The position numbers and the translations under genes are program-made. DNA of 64,000 nucleotides from Anniella stebbinsi (lineage: Eukaryota > Chordata > Lepidosauria > Squamata > Anniellidae), in contig JARDYH010000001.1 of NCBI GenBank assembly GCA_029215795.1, positions 187,185,654 to 187,249,653 on the forward strand, read 5' to 3'. This document shows, one piece after another, positions 45,205 to 54,670 of this stretch (position 1 is its first letter; each line of letters begins with the position of its first letter). A model generated the notes under the pieces. The model was not told where the DNA came from, made no database searches, and saw nothing but the letters and a program-made list of their open reading frames with translations.

Positions 45205-45931
45205 TACCGGCTGGGGCGTCCGTTTCCCTCCGGTGCTCGGAATCTACTGAGAAACAGGCTTCGCGGCCTGTCCCTCAGTAGTGCGCCGGGTGATGACGTC
45301 ATCACTCGGCACGCTGCTGAGAGACAGGCCAGGAAGCCTGTTTCTCAGTAGATTCCAAGCACGGAGGGAAATGGACGCCCCAGCAGCAGCAGGTAAGGAG
45401 CGCAGGGCGGGTGGGGGGTGGCATGGGAGTTCGCGGCGGGTGGGGGGGCGGCGCGGGGGGGCGTGGCGGGTGGGGGGCGGCGCGGGTGCGCGCGGTGGGT
45501 GGGGCGGCGCGGGGGCGGCGCGGGGGCGTGCAGCGGGTGGGGGGCGGCGCGGGGGTGGCGCGGGGGCGTGCAGCGGGTGGGGGGCGGGTGGGGGGCCACG
45601 CGAGTGCGCGGGGTGTGTGGGTGGGGCGGCACGCGTGCTCGCGGTGGGTGGGGGGTGGCGCAGGGGCGCGGGGCACGGGCGCGGGGCACTTACCTGCTGG
45701 GGCTTCCCACCGGTGCTCGGAATCTACTGAGAAACAGGCTTCACGGCCTGTCCCTCAGTAGCGCGCCGGGTGATGACGTCATCACTCGGCGCGCTGCTGA
45801 GAGACAGGCCAGGAAGCCTGTTTCTCAGTAGATTCTGAGCACGGAGGGAAGCGGACGCCTCAGCAGCAGCAGGTAAGGAGCGCGGGGCGGGGTGGGTGGG
45901 TGCACGGGGCACTTACCTGCTGGGGCTTCCC
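45205..45931. repeat. CRE-centred palindromic modules in hAT B (two full, one partial)
   Basis: Perfect TGACGTCA cores lie at 45294-45301 and 45774-45781, exactly 480 bp apart, inside TGATGACGTCATCA. Arms of about 90 bp contain GAAACAGGCTTC, GGCCTGTC-CTCAG and CGGAATCTACTGAG and their complements. Right arms end CAGCAGCAG then GTAAG (GT at 45393 and 45873). Left arms have ACTTACCTGCTG (AC at 45692 and, for the third, 45915). The third module is cut at 45931 by a MITE. Confidence 0.9.
45405..45690 (+). repeat. G-rich minisatellite-like tract between CRE modules
   Basis: Imperfect repeats of GGGTGGGGGGCGGCGCGGGGG-type units make a strongly G-skewed, CpG-rich block with many runs of three or more G on the plus strand. 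It has high G-quadruplex potential. No reading frame is meaningful here. Confidence 0.85.
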
Positions 45932-46245
45932 TAGGGTGACCAAGGAGGACAGGGCTCCTGTAACTTTTAACAGTTGTGTAGAGAAGGGACTTTCAGCTGG
46001 TGTCATTTGTATGCATGCAGCGCCTGGTGAAATTCCCTCTTCATCACTGTAGTTAAAGCTGCAGGAGCTATACTAGAGTGACCAGGTACAAAAGCGGGCA
46101 GGGCTCCTGCAACTTTAACTACAGTGATGAAGAGGGAATTTCACCAGGTGCTGCATGCATACAAATGACACCAGCTGAAATTCCCTTCTCTACACAACTG
46201 TTAAAGATACAGGAGCCCTGTCCTCCTTTTCAAATGGTCACCCTA
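45932..46245. mobile_element. 320-bp-type hAT MITE, left member of an inverted pair
   Basis: It starts TAGGGTGACCAAGGAGGACAGG and ends AAATGGTCACCCTA. It is slightly shorter (314 bp) because the CATATGAAAA part of the left end is missing. The flanks GGCTTCCC and ATTTAAAT do not match, so this was not a simple insertion at this spot or was rearranged later. It interrupts the third CRE module. Confidence 0.8.
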
Positions 46246-46375
46246 ATTTAAATGGAATTTGCTTCCTTCCATGCACTTAAGCATGCTTAAGGAACACTTG
46301 CTATGGTTAGCAAGTGTTCCTTAAGCATGCTTAAGTGCATGGAAAGAAGCAAATTCCATTTAAATTAGGGTGACC
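46236..46375. repeat. Near-perfect 140-bp hairpin joining two MITEs
   Basis: The arms 46236-46303 and 46308-46375 are inverted repeats around a TGGT loop at 46304-46307. The inner 50 bp of each arm have one mismatch (G/A near 46342). The arms include ATTTAAAT and the MITE termini on both sides, and the inverted homology continues at lower identity into both MITEs. A transcript would fold into a long dsRNA stem. Confidence 0.93.
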
Positions 46376-46685
46376 ATATGAAAAGGAGGACAGGGCTCCT
46401 GTAACTTTTAACAGTTGCATAGAAAAGGAATTTCAGCAGGTGTCCTTTGTATACATGCAGCACCTGGTGAAATTCCCTCTTCACTATAACAGTTAAAGCT
46501 GCAAGAGCCCTGTCCTCTTGACCAGATACAAAAGAGGGCAGGGCTCCTGCAGCTTTAACTGTTGTGATGAAGAGGGAATTTCACCAGGTGTTGCATGCAT
46601 ACAAATGACACCAGCTGAAATTCCCTTCTCTACACAACTGTTAAAGATACAGGAGCCCTGTCCTCCTTTTCATATGGTCATCCTA
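46366..46685. mobile_element. 320-bp hAT MITE, right member of an inverted pair
   Basis: It starts TAGGGTGACCATATG and ends CATATGGTCATCCTA, 320 bp, foldback body. Flanks ATTTAAAT and CCTTTGGT differ, so no target duplication is visible. With 45932-46245 it forms a large inverted duplication. Confidence 0.85.
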
Positions 46686-46910
46686 CCTTTGGTGGTTATT
46701 GGAAGTCCTGTTCCAAGTGCCCTCATACGCTGTGGTGTGGTGCAGGGCTACTTGGGAGTGGGACTTTTCAGTAGTAGCCCCCTGTTGTGGAATACTGTCC
46801 ACAGAGAGGTCTGGCTGACACCTACTTTGCTTGAGTTGTTTGTGCCCACCTGCTTCCAGAGTGCAAAGGAAGAGGTGGGTCTCTAGCTGGTGCTAGAAGA
46901 TAGCAATTCA
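46686..46910 (+). mobile_element. Degenerate L2 LINE fragment inside hAT B
   Basis: The plus reading gives a damaged version of the L2 block VVAPLLWNSVPREV-LTPTLLE, then a 3' UTR-like AT-rich tail. Frameshifted and short. Confidence 0.55.
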
Positions 46911-47100
46911 TTTTTTTAATAATGCATTTTGACCCATAGACCTTCCTCTCCAATTTGCTTTGAGATAATTGGCATGATGTATATTTTGTAACAATTGCTG
47001 ATACTTATTCATCCTTCTTAAAAATGTTTTATGTATGACTGCTTTCTGGATGTTGGTGTGGATTTATTTTGGTAGGCCCAGTTTCTGAAGGTTTTCTGTA

Positions 47101-47126
47101 GTGTGTGTGTGTGTGTGTGTGTGTGT
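47101..47126. repeat. (GT)n microsatellite
   Basis: Thirteen GT units. Confidence 0.9.
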
Positions 47127-47129
47127 TGC

Positions 47130-47516
47130 TGGTGACTGATGTGATTAACTGAATAATTGTAACCTTTTCCTGCTACACAGTTCTTTAATTTCCATAGCCA
47201 TTTTTTCCTCTCTTTTCCTATTCCTTTTCTGCAACATTTTTGCCATTAGGTATTGCTAAATCAATGAGGTAGGTGTGTTTTTCTTGTTTATTTCTGTAAT
47301 GTCTGGTCGATAACAAAGTATTGTCTTTTCCCAAAATTGTTCTGTCCCAGCAAGATAACATGTGAGTGCATAGTGTGGCTTGTCATGGCTTGTCTGAGTG
47401 TGTCTGGATCTCCTAGGCTCTAAAAGCGTCTTTCTGGAGAGCACCTGCTGGTTGCGTGATCCATGAGGCCAGGTTCTCATGAGTACATAGTTCTTCTTGA
47501 CAGGAGGGCCTTGCAC
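47130..47516 (-). pseudogene. Fragment of a LINE with restriction-like endonuclease (R4/Dong-like)
   Basis: The minus frame 47516-47256 contains YRPDITEIN, and a second frame continues IDLAIPNGKNVAEKE. The NRPDI...IDIAIP-----EKE pattern is typical of the C-terminal region of R4-like LINEs. A frame shift separates the two blocks and a stop follows. An RTE-type origin cannot be excluded. Confidence 0.5.
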
Positions 47517-47519
47517 TTG

Positions 47520-48290
47520 CTAGAGTAAGCTGAACATATGTGAAGTGGCTGCAATCCTATATTCATTTATCTGGGAGTAAGCTTTATTGAAATCAATGGG
47601 ACTTGTTTCTGAGGTTTCTTTGGGCAGTTTTCTTTGGGTCCCTGATTGAGATTTCTGTTCTCTGCACACTGAAACAGTGTAAATTCAGGAGATATTTGTC
47701 TAGCATTGTGATAATGGACATCTGTTCTGGCCTTTCTTTGTATTGCTACTGACCATGGTCTTGTTTACATGGCTAATGAACCAGAGATATAATGACACAT
47801 TGTTAGATTAGTTTCTCATTGATAAATCAGAAGTTGAAACAAGCTAAGAGGTGCTAGTGAGAAGTGACAACAACAACAACAACCCTTTAGTCCATTTTAT
47901 TCCATGGCTAATGCTTGCAGGGTAATAGTATTTTATACTCTTTCTTAATGCTAGGTTGCTAGTTAGTTGTACTCGCTTTTTCTGTACTTGTCAACTGCTT
48001 CATTTGTTCAGTGGTAGCAGTATGCTGAAGCTGTGAGTATGAATATGAGAAAGTGATGGGGAAAGAGTGCTAAATGTTAGGAAAGGTGAGACTATGGTCA
48101 TCCAATGAAGGATTTGCAGTCAGAAAAGATATTTGAGGGAAAGGGAGACTGTATCACACAAAGTATAGCAAAATCTTTAAAGTACAGCAAAAGCTACAAA
48201 AGTAGGAGTGAAGGTAATTTCAAATACATTGAATGTCTCAGTGATTTTAACATTAAGATGTTATGTAGAACAGGTTTGCCTTAATTGTGT
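47520..48290. other. Unassigned AT-rich DNA inside hAT B
   Basis: No element ends or domains were seen. GGGAGTAAGCTTTATTGAAATCAATGG, in pieces at 47570-47602, resembles a common squamate dispersed motif but is too short to classify. Confidence 0.35.
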
Positions 48291-48426
48291 GCTGTGAAAT
48301 CAGAAATGTGACCAAGGCCATCTTTGGGTGGACATGTCCCTTTGGGAGCCGGCCATGTTGGTGGGCATGCCCCCTTGGGGCGGCCATGTTGTCCTCCTTT
48401 TTGGTTTCCAAAATATGGTCACCCTA

Positions 48427-49469
48427 TCCATGACTGTAAATAACTAATGAAGTCAATTTAAATCCAAGTTATGTTCTGCCTTTTTAATGCCATTCTGCAA
48501 ACTGTGACAGTGCAAGAGGTATTTGATTCTACTGTTTCCCTTAGAATAAGACATTTTTGAGGAGACACCTGGTCACATGGTTTCTTGTGCTGCTCCCCTC
48601 CCCCCATTCACATCGCTGTAACGTTCTCTGCAAGGCTTGGGTTCTGTTCCTTCTATTTCCCTGTAGGACTCCTTCTGATACAGTTCCATTTCTAATTAGT
48701 ATTTTCCCACCGCTCCCTGCACCCTGCCCATCATTTCTTGTACAGAAACGGCCATTTCCCCTTTCACACAAACATATCGCCATGCCCAAATCTTTGGACC
48801 TTAAGCTATTTAGACAGCAAGAGAAACTCACCTGTGGGATGCTCAATTATGCTTCAGCCTAACAGGCGAAAATGTACCTGACAGAGAATTAGCATTCTTA
48901 GCTCATCGGGGAATTGTGTTTCTGCATTGGAAAGACACCCAGGGCCCTAGATCCAATTCTTTGGTACCACACAACTTGAACTAAAGATGGTGTTATGATG
49001 GGAGAGGTTAGTTCATGCTTTAACTCTAAATTTTCCACCTAAGTTCAAGTTGGCCCATATGTTGTTTTAAGGTTCTCATATATAAATTTTAGTTATGCAG
49101 CTATTTTAAATGTTTCTTTTTCCCAAGAAGCTTACCATGTCTCACTGCACTGCTAGTAAAACATTTTGCTAACCTCCCCTATCTTTAACCTCCAAGCCTT
49201 AGACTAGTTTTGCATATCCGTCTCTCCCCCCCCCCCCCCGCCAACAACTTTATAGCCTTAACTGATCTTTCCTCCTGGGGGAGCACATTTATTTATTTGC
49301 CTTGCAGCTAAATGATATAAGTAGTTAGGAATGTCATGGGTTGGTGCAAAACCATTTTCTCAAGCTGATATGTCTGCAAAACATATACAAGATTCTCCTC
49401 TCTTCTGGTGAGATAGGTGGTGCCATCTGGATAGCATTGGGCTCATGAGTCCTGTATTATGTTATAGAG
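48427..49469. other. No gene or element recognised
   Basis: Mixed DNA with a C16 run near 49224. A 101-codon frame pair at 48541-48862 overlaps on opposite strands and shows no domain. Confidence 0.4.
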
Positions 49470-49678
49470 ATGTAGGAAGCTGCCTTATCTTGAGTCATTT
49501 AGCCCAGCATAATCTACTCTGACTAGCCATGACTCCATCCCCAAGGCCTTGGATGAAGAGGTCTCTTTGCTAGCCTTGCTGCTTGAGATCCTATTGATTG
49601 GAAATAGCAGCAATTGAACCTGGGACTGTCCTTCTGCATACAGGGTATGTGGCTCCATAAACTGCTATGCTGTGCCTG
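49470..49678 (-). mobile_element. MIR-type tRNA-derived SINE
   Basis: The plus text starts AGGAAGCTGCCTTAT and includes AATTGAACCTGGGAC, the antisense of a tRNA-like B box (GGTTCAATT), and TTCTGCATACAGG from the anticodon-arm region. The layout matches amniote MIR-like SINEs. The body is decayed. Confidence 0.65.
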
Positions 49679-49832
49679 CAATGAAAGGCATTGGGTGGTG
49701 TTTGTGCAGCTGTATCTCCCTATACATCAACTGGGGCAGCTTGTAAGAGTCTGGCTTGTCCACCCTCCCCACCTGTACTTAGGCCTCTGGGCTTGCCAGC
49801 CATGCAAGTATTTGGTGAGAGTACTGATGGGC

Positions 49833-49999
49833 TAAGAACATTAGAAGAGCCATGCTGGGTCCATCTAGTCCAGCACACTGTTCACACTGTGGCCAACCAG
49901 CTGTGTGAACCAGGGACCCCCAAGCAGGACATGGTGTAACAGCACCTCCCCCCCATGTTCCCCAACAACTCTTATATACAGGCTTACTACCTCGGAGTG
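49833..49999 (-). mobile_element. CR1-type LINE 3' end (split, part 1)
   Basis: It starts AAGAACATTAGAAGAGCC and has TCCATCTAGTCCAGCA, the same 3' end as 24434. It is interrupted at 50000 by the CCTCTACA element and resumes at 50336. Confidence 0.78.
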
Positions 50000-50335
50000 C
50001 CTCTACAAGAGTGATTTAAAGCTCTTTCAAAGCACATTACCGATTTTACCTCCACATGAATGGAGCGCAAATCGGGGGTTGAAGCGCTTTTTCTGTCTGA
50101 TTATGCGCATTATCGAATACGCGTTAAATAGTGAGTTTTAATTTACCACGGGAGTGAAAGCGCCTTATGACCATGTAAACAAGCGATTCTCCGCATTTAA
50201 ACACCTTTAAAGCGCGTTTCATACAACCAGTAATGCGCTTCACCACATCCTGTTTATAGGGATTAGGTGTAAAAGCGATTGTGAGAAGATGCGCATAATC
50301 GGCCAACCGGGCGTCAAACTGAATTCTTGTAGAGG
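50000..50335 (+). mobile_element. Unclassified foldback DNA element (CCTCTACA termini), copy 2
   Basis: Termini are CCTCTACAAGAGTG and GAATTCTTGTAGAGG, and the element sits inside a CR1, so both edges are sharp. The interior has GCGCATTATCGAA, AAGCGCTTTTT and GCGCATAATCGG motifs in both orientations. Length is 336 bp against 346 bp for the copy at 5215. Flanks TCGGAGTG and GGAACAGA do not match. Confidence 0.75.
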
Positions 50336-50776
50336 GGAACAGATAATGGAGGTTGCACTTAGCCATCAGGGCTAGTAGCCATTGATAGTCTTCTCCTCCT
50401 CCAGGAATTTATCCAACCCCCTTTTAAAGCCATCCAAATTGATGGCCCTCACCACATCTTGTGGTAGTGAATTCCATAGTTTAACTATGCGCTGTGTGAA
50501 GAAATACTTCCGTTTATCTGTCTTGAATATCCCACCAATCAGCTTCATGGGATGACCCCTTCATGGAAATATCTCCCTATCCACATGCTCCACACCAGAC
50601 ATAATTTTGTACACCTCTATCATGTCTCCCCTCAGCCTCTTTTTTTCCAAGCTGAACAATTCCAACTGTTGTAACCTTCCCTCATAGGGGAGATGCTCCA
50701 GTCCTCTGATCATTTTAGTTGGCCTTTTCTGCACTTTTCCCAGCTCTACAATATATTTTTTAGATGTGGTGACCAG
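50336..50776 (-). mobile_element. CR1-type LINE 3' end (split, part 2)
   Basis: The minus strand encodes the CR1 C-terminal block (KYFFTQRIVKLWNSLPQDVV) near 50450-50520 and LEKK-LRGDMIEVYKIM near 50610-50650, with small indels. It continues the element from 49999. Confidence 0.78.
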
Positions 50777-51049
50777 AGAGAAAAGAATGAGTGGCTAGCC
50801 AGAATGGCTGGCAGCCTTGCCTCAGGAGAGATTGTTGCTCTTTCACGATATAGGTGTTGCTTCTGGATGTGTGTGTGTGTGTGTATTTCTTGAATGTCTG
50901 TTCCTTATAATGTCTTAAGGGTGTCCAATTCCCCCCCCCTTTTGTGGCTAGTCCAGACTCCAGTGAGAGAAGACTTGCAGGAGTGGACGTTATATAGAAG
51001 GGTAGACAGGCTCTTTACCTCTGTCTCTTTGGCAAATCCAGTTAAATGT

Positions 51050-51118
51050 TGGGTGACCATATGGAAAGGAGGACAGATCTCCTGTATCTTTAACAGTGGT
51101 ATAGAAAATGGAAAAGGT
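51050..51118 (+). mobile_element. 320-bp-type hAT MITE, left-end fragment
   Basis: GGGTGACCATATGGAAAGGAG and the following 50 bp match the left arm of the 320-bp MITEs, then stop. A right end is missing. Confidence 0.7.
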
Positions 51119-51129
51119 CTGCTGTGTAA

Positions 51130-51560
51130 ATCCACAAACCGTTATTCAGCAAATAAACACCTCTTCACACCTTAAGGGAGTGAGAATGCTGGGAGCTTTC
51201 CTCTAAGCTGAATTTGGCTAAGTAAGCTAGGCTCTTGCCCTTTCAACTAAAAGGGAGAGTTTCCCGCACAGTCCAAGAACCACTTTAGCTCAGGGAGGGT
51301 CTTTCTTTGGTGTATGGCTAGCCTGGTAGATCGCCTCTCATCTGCTCACAACTCCACCCACTTGACCCTGAGGCGGACTCTGGGATCTATCTACACCAAA
51401 GTACCCTCCTTCTCCAACAGTGGCTGAGTTCCCAGGGACTGGGGGAGGATGGGCTCTGAGTCTTTGGCATTCTCTCTGATAAACTCCTGGGAAGAGTCTC
51501 CCTTGGCTCCTGAAAAGTCTTGGAGGATCTTCTTCCCCATTTCCTGTCTTAGCTGGTAAA
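51130..51560. repeat. Unclassified dispersed repeat, copy 1 of 2
   Basis: Blocks shared in order with 61215-61650 include ACACCTCTTCACACCT, AAGGGAGTG, CAACTAAAAG, TCAGGGAGGGT, CAACTCCACCC, TTGACCCTG and CTCCTGGGAAGA. Length and lack of terminal inverted repeats suggest an LTR or a LINE UTR, but no coding part is present. Confidence 0.6.
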
Positions 51561-51561
51561 T

Positions 51562-51658
51562 TTCTTCTTCTTCTTCTTCTTCTTCTTCTTCTTCTTCTTC
51601 TTCTTCTTCTTCTCCTCCTCCTCCTCCTCCTCCTCCTCCTCCTCCTCCTCCTCCTCCT
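51562..51658. repeat. (TTC)n(TCC)n polypyrimidine tract
   Basis: About 17 TTC units (51562-51612) change directly to about 15 TCC units (51613-51658), giving a 97-bp pure pyrimidine strand. It sits at the edge of the preceding dispersed repeat, where the sister copy at 61640 has CTTCTTCTACTTC. Confidence 0.95.
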
Positions 51659-51719
51659 GCTTCCTGAAACCCCTTCCCCAACACTAGGGAGAACAAGCTT
51701 GACCCTGAAAATACATGGT

Positions 51720-52234
51720 GGCTGAGTTCAGATGACACTTTAGGCAATGCAGGAGGGAATAGGCAACACACAGTACCTTATTTCAGAGGTACTCCCCACA
51801 CGACATGTTGCTCCTCCCCCCGTCGCACAGCTGAAAGTCCTGGTGTCCTTCTGGGTGGCCGGTGTGCCTCCCTCCCTTCTCCCTCAATTTTCCCAGCCCT
51901 ATCCCATCATGCATTGCAAGTTCTGCCAGGAGCACCCGGGGTGCTTTCGGCCAGTCCTGCCGGAGAACTCTATGACCTTCTGGAATAGTGCACTTGAGGG
52001 GGGAAGTTACACAATGGAGCCTGCCACACAACATGTTAATCAATGGGTCTCTGGATAAACAATGGAGCAGCCCGTTATTTTTCCCCATTGTTTAATTCCA
52101 GCTAATAGTGTACTGTGAGTTGTGTGCCCATTATGTGTTCCCTCCCAGATGACGCAATAATCAACACAACGGACAATTGCCTTTTTACCTTCACCACCAG
52201 CCCTGTTGATTATCATGTCGTCAGAACCCAGCTG
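51720..52234. mobile_element. Harbinger-like MITE
   Basis: The left end is GGCTGAGTTCAGATGACAC and the right end is CATGTCGTCAGAACCCAGC, an imperfect inverted repeat. Its body shares blocks with 34447-34692 and 58692-59164 (CAGCTGAAAGTCCTGG, CCTTCTGGGTGGC, CCCATCATGCA). The 3-bp flank expected of PIF/Harbinger is not clear. It is probably mobilised by an element like the relic at 31430. Confidence 0.6.
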
Positions 52235-52283
52235 GGATGTTAATCGCACTCAGCAGGGGTTCCTTTGCAAACAAGCGTGCAAC

Positions 52284-53602
52284 TAGGGGTGTGCACGGAC
52301 CCCCCGGATCGGATCGGGACCCGGATCGGGACCTCCAATTTTGTCCCGGACCGGTTCGGACAAAATCGGAGGCCCCCCGGACCGGATCGAGTCCGATCCC
52401 GACCCAAAAATCGTAAATTTTTGGATCGGCCGCCATTTTTTTCCCCATAGACTTGCATTGCAATGCAAGTCTATGAGGAAAAAATGGTGGCGGGTGGCTG
52501 AGGGGGGGCCTAACTCCCTCCCCCCCCCGGGGCCGTCCGCTGTGGATGGCCCCGGCAGGTAAGCCCCCTCCCCCACGCTCCCTACCCCCCCTGGGGCCGC
52601 CCGCTTCCATCCGCTGGCGCCCGCGGGCGCCAGCGGATAGAAGCGGACGGCTCCGGGGGGGGGTAAGCCCCCTTCCCCGCCACTGCTTACCTTCTCGGCC
52701 CGTCCGCTCCCGTCCGGCGCCGGCGGCTACTACCAGCGGGCTCCGCGGCCTACTCTCGAGTAGCGCGCCGGGTGATGACATCACCCGGCGCGCCACCCTG
52801 GAGTAGGCCGCGGAGCCTGCTGGTAGTAGTAGGCGCCGGCGCCGGGACGGGAGCCGCCGGGACGGGAAGGTAAGGGCCCCCCTCCCCCCTCCGCGCGCCC
52901 CCTCCTCCCCTCCACGCACCCCCTGCTTACCTTCCCGTCCCGGCGGCTCCCGTCCGGCGCCGGCGCCTACTACTACCAGCAGGCTCCGCGGCCTGCTCTA
53001 GAGTAGCGCGCCGGCGCGCCACCCTAGAGCAGGCCGCGGAGCCTGCTGGTAGTAGTAGGCGCCGGCGCCGGGACGGGAGCCGCCGGGACGGGAAGGTAAG
53101 GGCCCCCCTCCCCCCTCCGCGAGCCCCCTCCGCGCGCCCCCTCCTCCCCTCCACGCACCCCCTGCTTACCTTCTCGGCCCGTCCGCTCCCGTCCGGGGCC
53201 GGCGGCTACCACCAGCAGGCTCCGCAGCCTGCTCTAGAGTAGCGCGCCGGGTGATGACATCACCCGGCGCGCCACCCTAGAGCAGGCCGCGGAGCCCGCT
53301 GGTAGTAGCTGCTAGTGCCGGACGGGAGCGGACGGGCCGAGAAGGTAAGCGCCCCCCTCCTCCCCCCCCGCTGTCCACTTTCATCGGTGGGCGCCCGCTG
53401 GCGCCCGCCAATGGAAGCGGCGGTGGGCGCCAGTGGGCGCCCGCCGATCCGCCGATCCGCCGAACTGGTTCGGAGCCTTTTCGGACCGGTTCGGATTGGA
53501 TCGGCCGATCCAGCTGCGGGATCGGAAATCGGATAATTTATCCGATTTCCCACTGGACCGGACTCGGATCGTGGATCGGGTCCGATCCAGTGCACATCCC
53601 TA
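52284..53602 (+). mobile_element. Non-autonomous hAT element, family A, complete copy A3
   Basis: Ends are TAGGGGTGTGCACGG and CCAGTGCACATCCCTA. The exact 8-bp target duplication CGTGCAAC lies at 52276-52283 and 53603-53610. It has three modules: cores at 52771 and 53250, and a middle one near 53010 whose core is deleted. Plus donor-like GT lies at 52870, 53096 and 53345. Outer parts match A1 closely, so A1 and A3 share recent ancestry but differ in module number. Confidence 0.95.
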
Positions 53603-53610
53603 CGTGCAAC

Positions 53611-54625
53611 CTGCAGAGGTCAGATGGTAGGGCTAGCCCAGGGATGTGATATCAGGGGCAAGGGCAGCAGTGTGGCTCCACATAGGTCTAGGGCTCACAT
53701 GCATTGTCAATGCCATCCTTAAAACCATCTGTACCATAGATGAGGATTTTCATCTCCATATTGCGAAGTGGAGGTGTGAAGGGGGGGGCTTGCCGAAGGC
53801 CACCACAACACTGCACAGCAGAGGCAAGATCCCAATTAACATGTAGCTCTCCCCATACCTGGCCACATAGCAATCTGTAGAGTAGCCCCCCACTTGCCCT
53901 GCACCTGTGCAGGGGTTTAAAGGTAACAATCTGTGCCAACCTGCATATTTTCTGTTTAAACAAGTACATCTCTCTTCTGCCAGCTATGCCGAGCCAGATC
54001 AAGCTAAGTGCCAACACAGCATTTGTAGTTGGGCCGTGACGATCACCTGATCACTGCTGTTCTGAGTCTGCCTTTAGCTCATCAAGAAACAAGATTTACT
54101 GCCCATGTCTAGCTTGACTGAGTATGGAAAGGAACACACACGGGGGTTTTAATCAGGAGAAGGAAAATTTTAATTGCAGGGAGTCTGCAAATCAGCAAGA
54201 TCTTGGGATCCTTTATGTTCTATGATTGTTCCACTCTGCTGCAAGCAAATCTCAGGGCAGAGCAGGCAGTCCGTTCCATTATCCAGGAATGCTAGGTCAT
54301 GCATTCTGAAGCATTTTGTCTAAGAATGGCCTCATTTTTAACAGTTGCAGAAATGTTCATTTCAAATCCCTAATGATTTTACTATGTCATTAAATTTTGC
54401 TTCCGGTTTGACCCTTACATTTTGGGGCATGCTAAAATCTAACATATCTTGTATTGTATTCATTCTTCTTTAACCCTTTTCCCCCATCCTGCCATCTAAC
54501 AAGATCCATTCTGTGGAAGAATGGTTCAAATTAAAGGTAAAATTAATGTTTTAATATTTATTAAATATAAACTCTAACTTGTTGAGCCTTTTCCTTGCAA
54601 TACTGAATATACATGTTTGAAGACC

Positions 54626-54627
<2 letters not shown>
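53611..54627. other. No gene or element recognised
   Basis: Mixed then AT-rich DNA with no recognised repeat or frame. Confidence 0.45.

Positions 54628-54668
<41 letters not shown>
54628..54668. repeat. (AT)n microsatellite
   Basis: About 20 AT units, self-complementary. Confidence 0.93.

Positions 54669-54670
<2 letters not shown>

Larger units (their letters stand above)
44976..48426. mobile_element. Composite hAT element B, 3.45 kb
   Basis: The left end is TAGGGTGACCAGACACCC and the right end is AAAATATGGTCACCCTA. An exact 8-bp target duplication TCCATGAC lies at 44968-44975 and 48427-48434. The left 0.95 kb is GC-rich with CRE-centred palindromes. The middle holds two MITE copies around a hairpin, an L2 piece, an R4-like LINE piece and AT-rich DNA. 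The right end matches the TIR style of the 419-bp MITE. No transposase frame was found. It appears to have gained or captured unrelated DNA between its ends. Confidence 0.8.

Noticed and set aside
45281..45831. Several overlapping 110-150 codon Gly/Arg/Ala/Pro-rich frames on both strands
   Set aside because: Products of the G-rich repeats, open in many frames at once. Only the short ATG-to-donor part is discussed, and only as a hypothesis.
46236..46375. Annotation as a microRNA gene
   Set aside because: The hairpin is too long and perfect for a typical pre-miRNA and is bounded by MITE ends; without small RNA data it is called only a palindrome.
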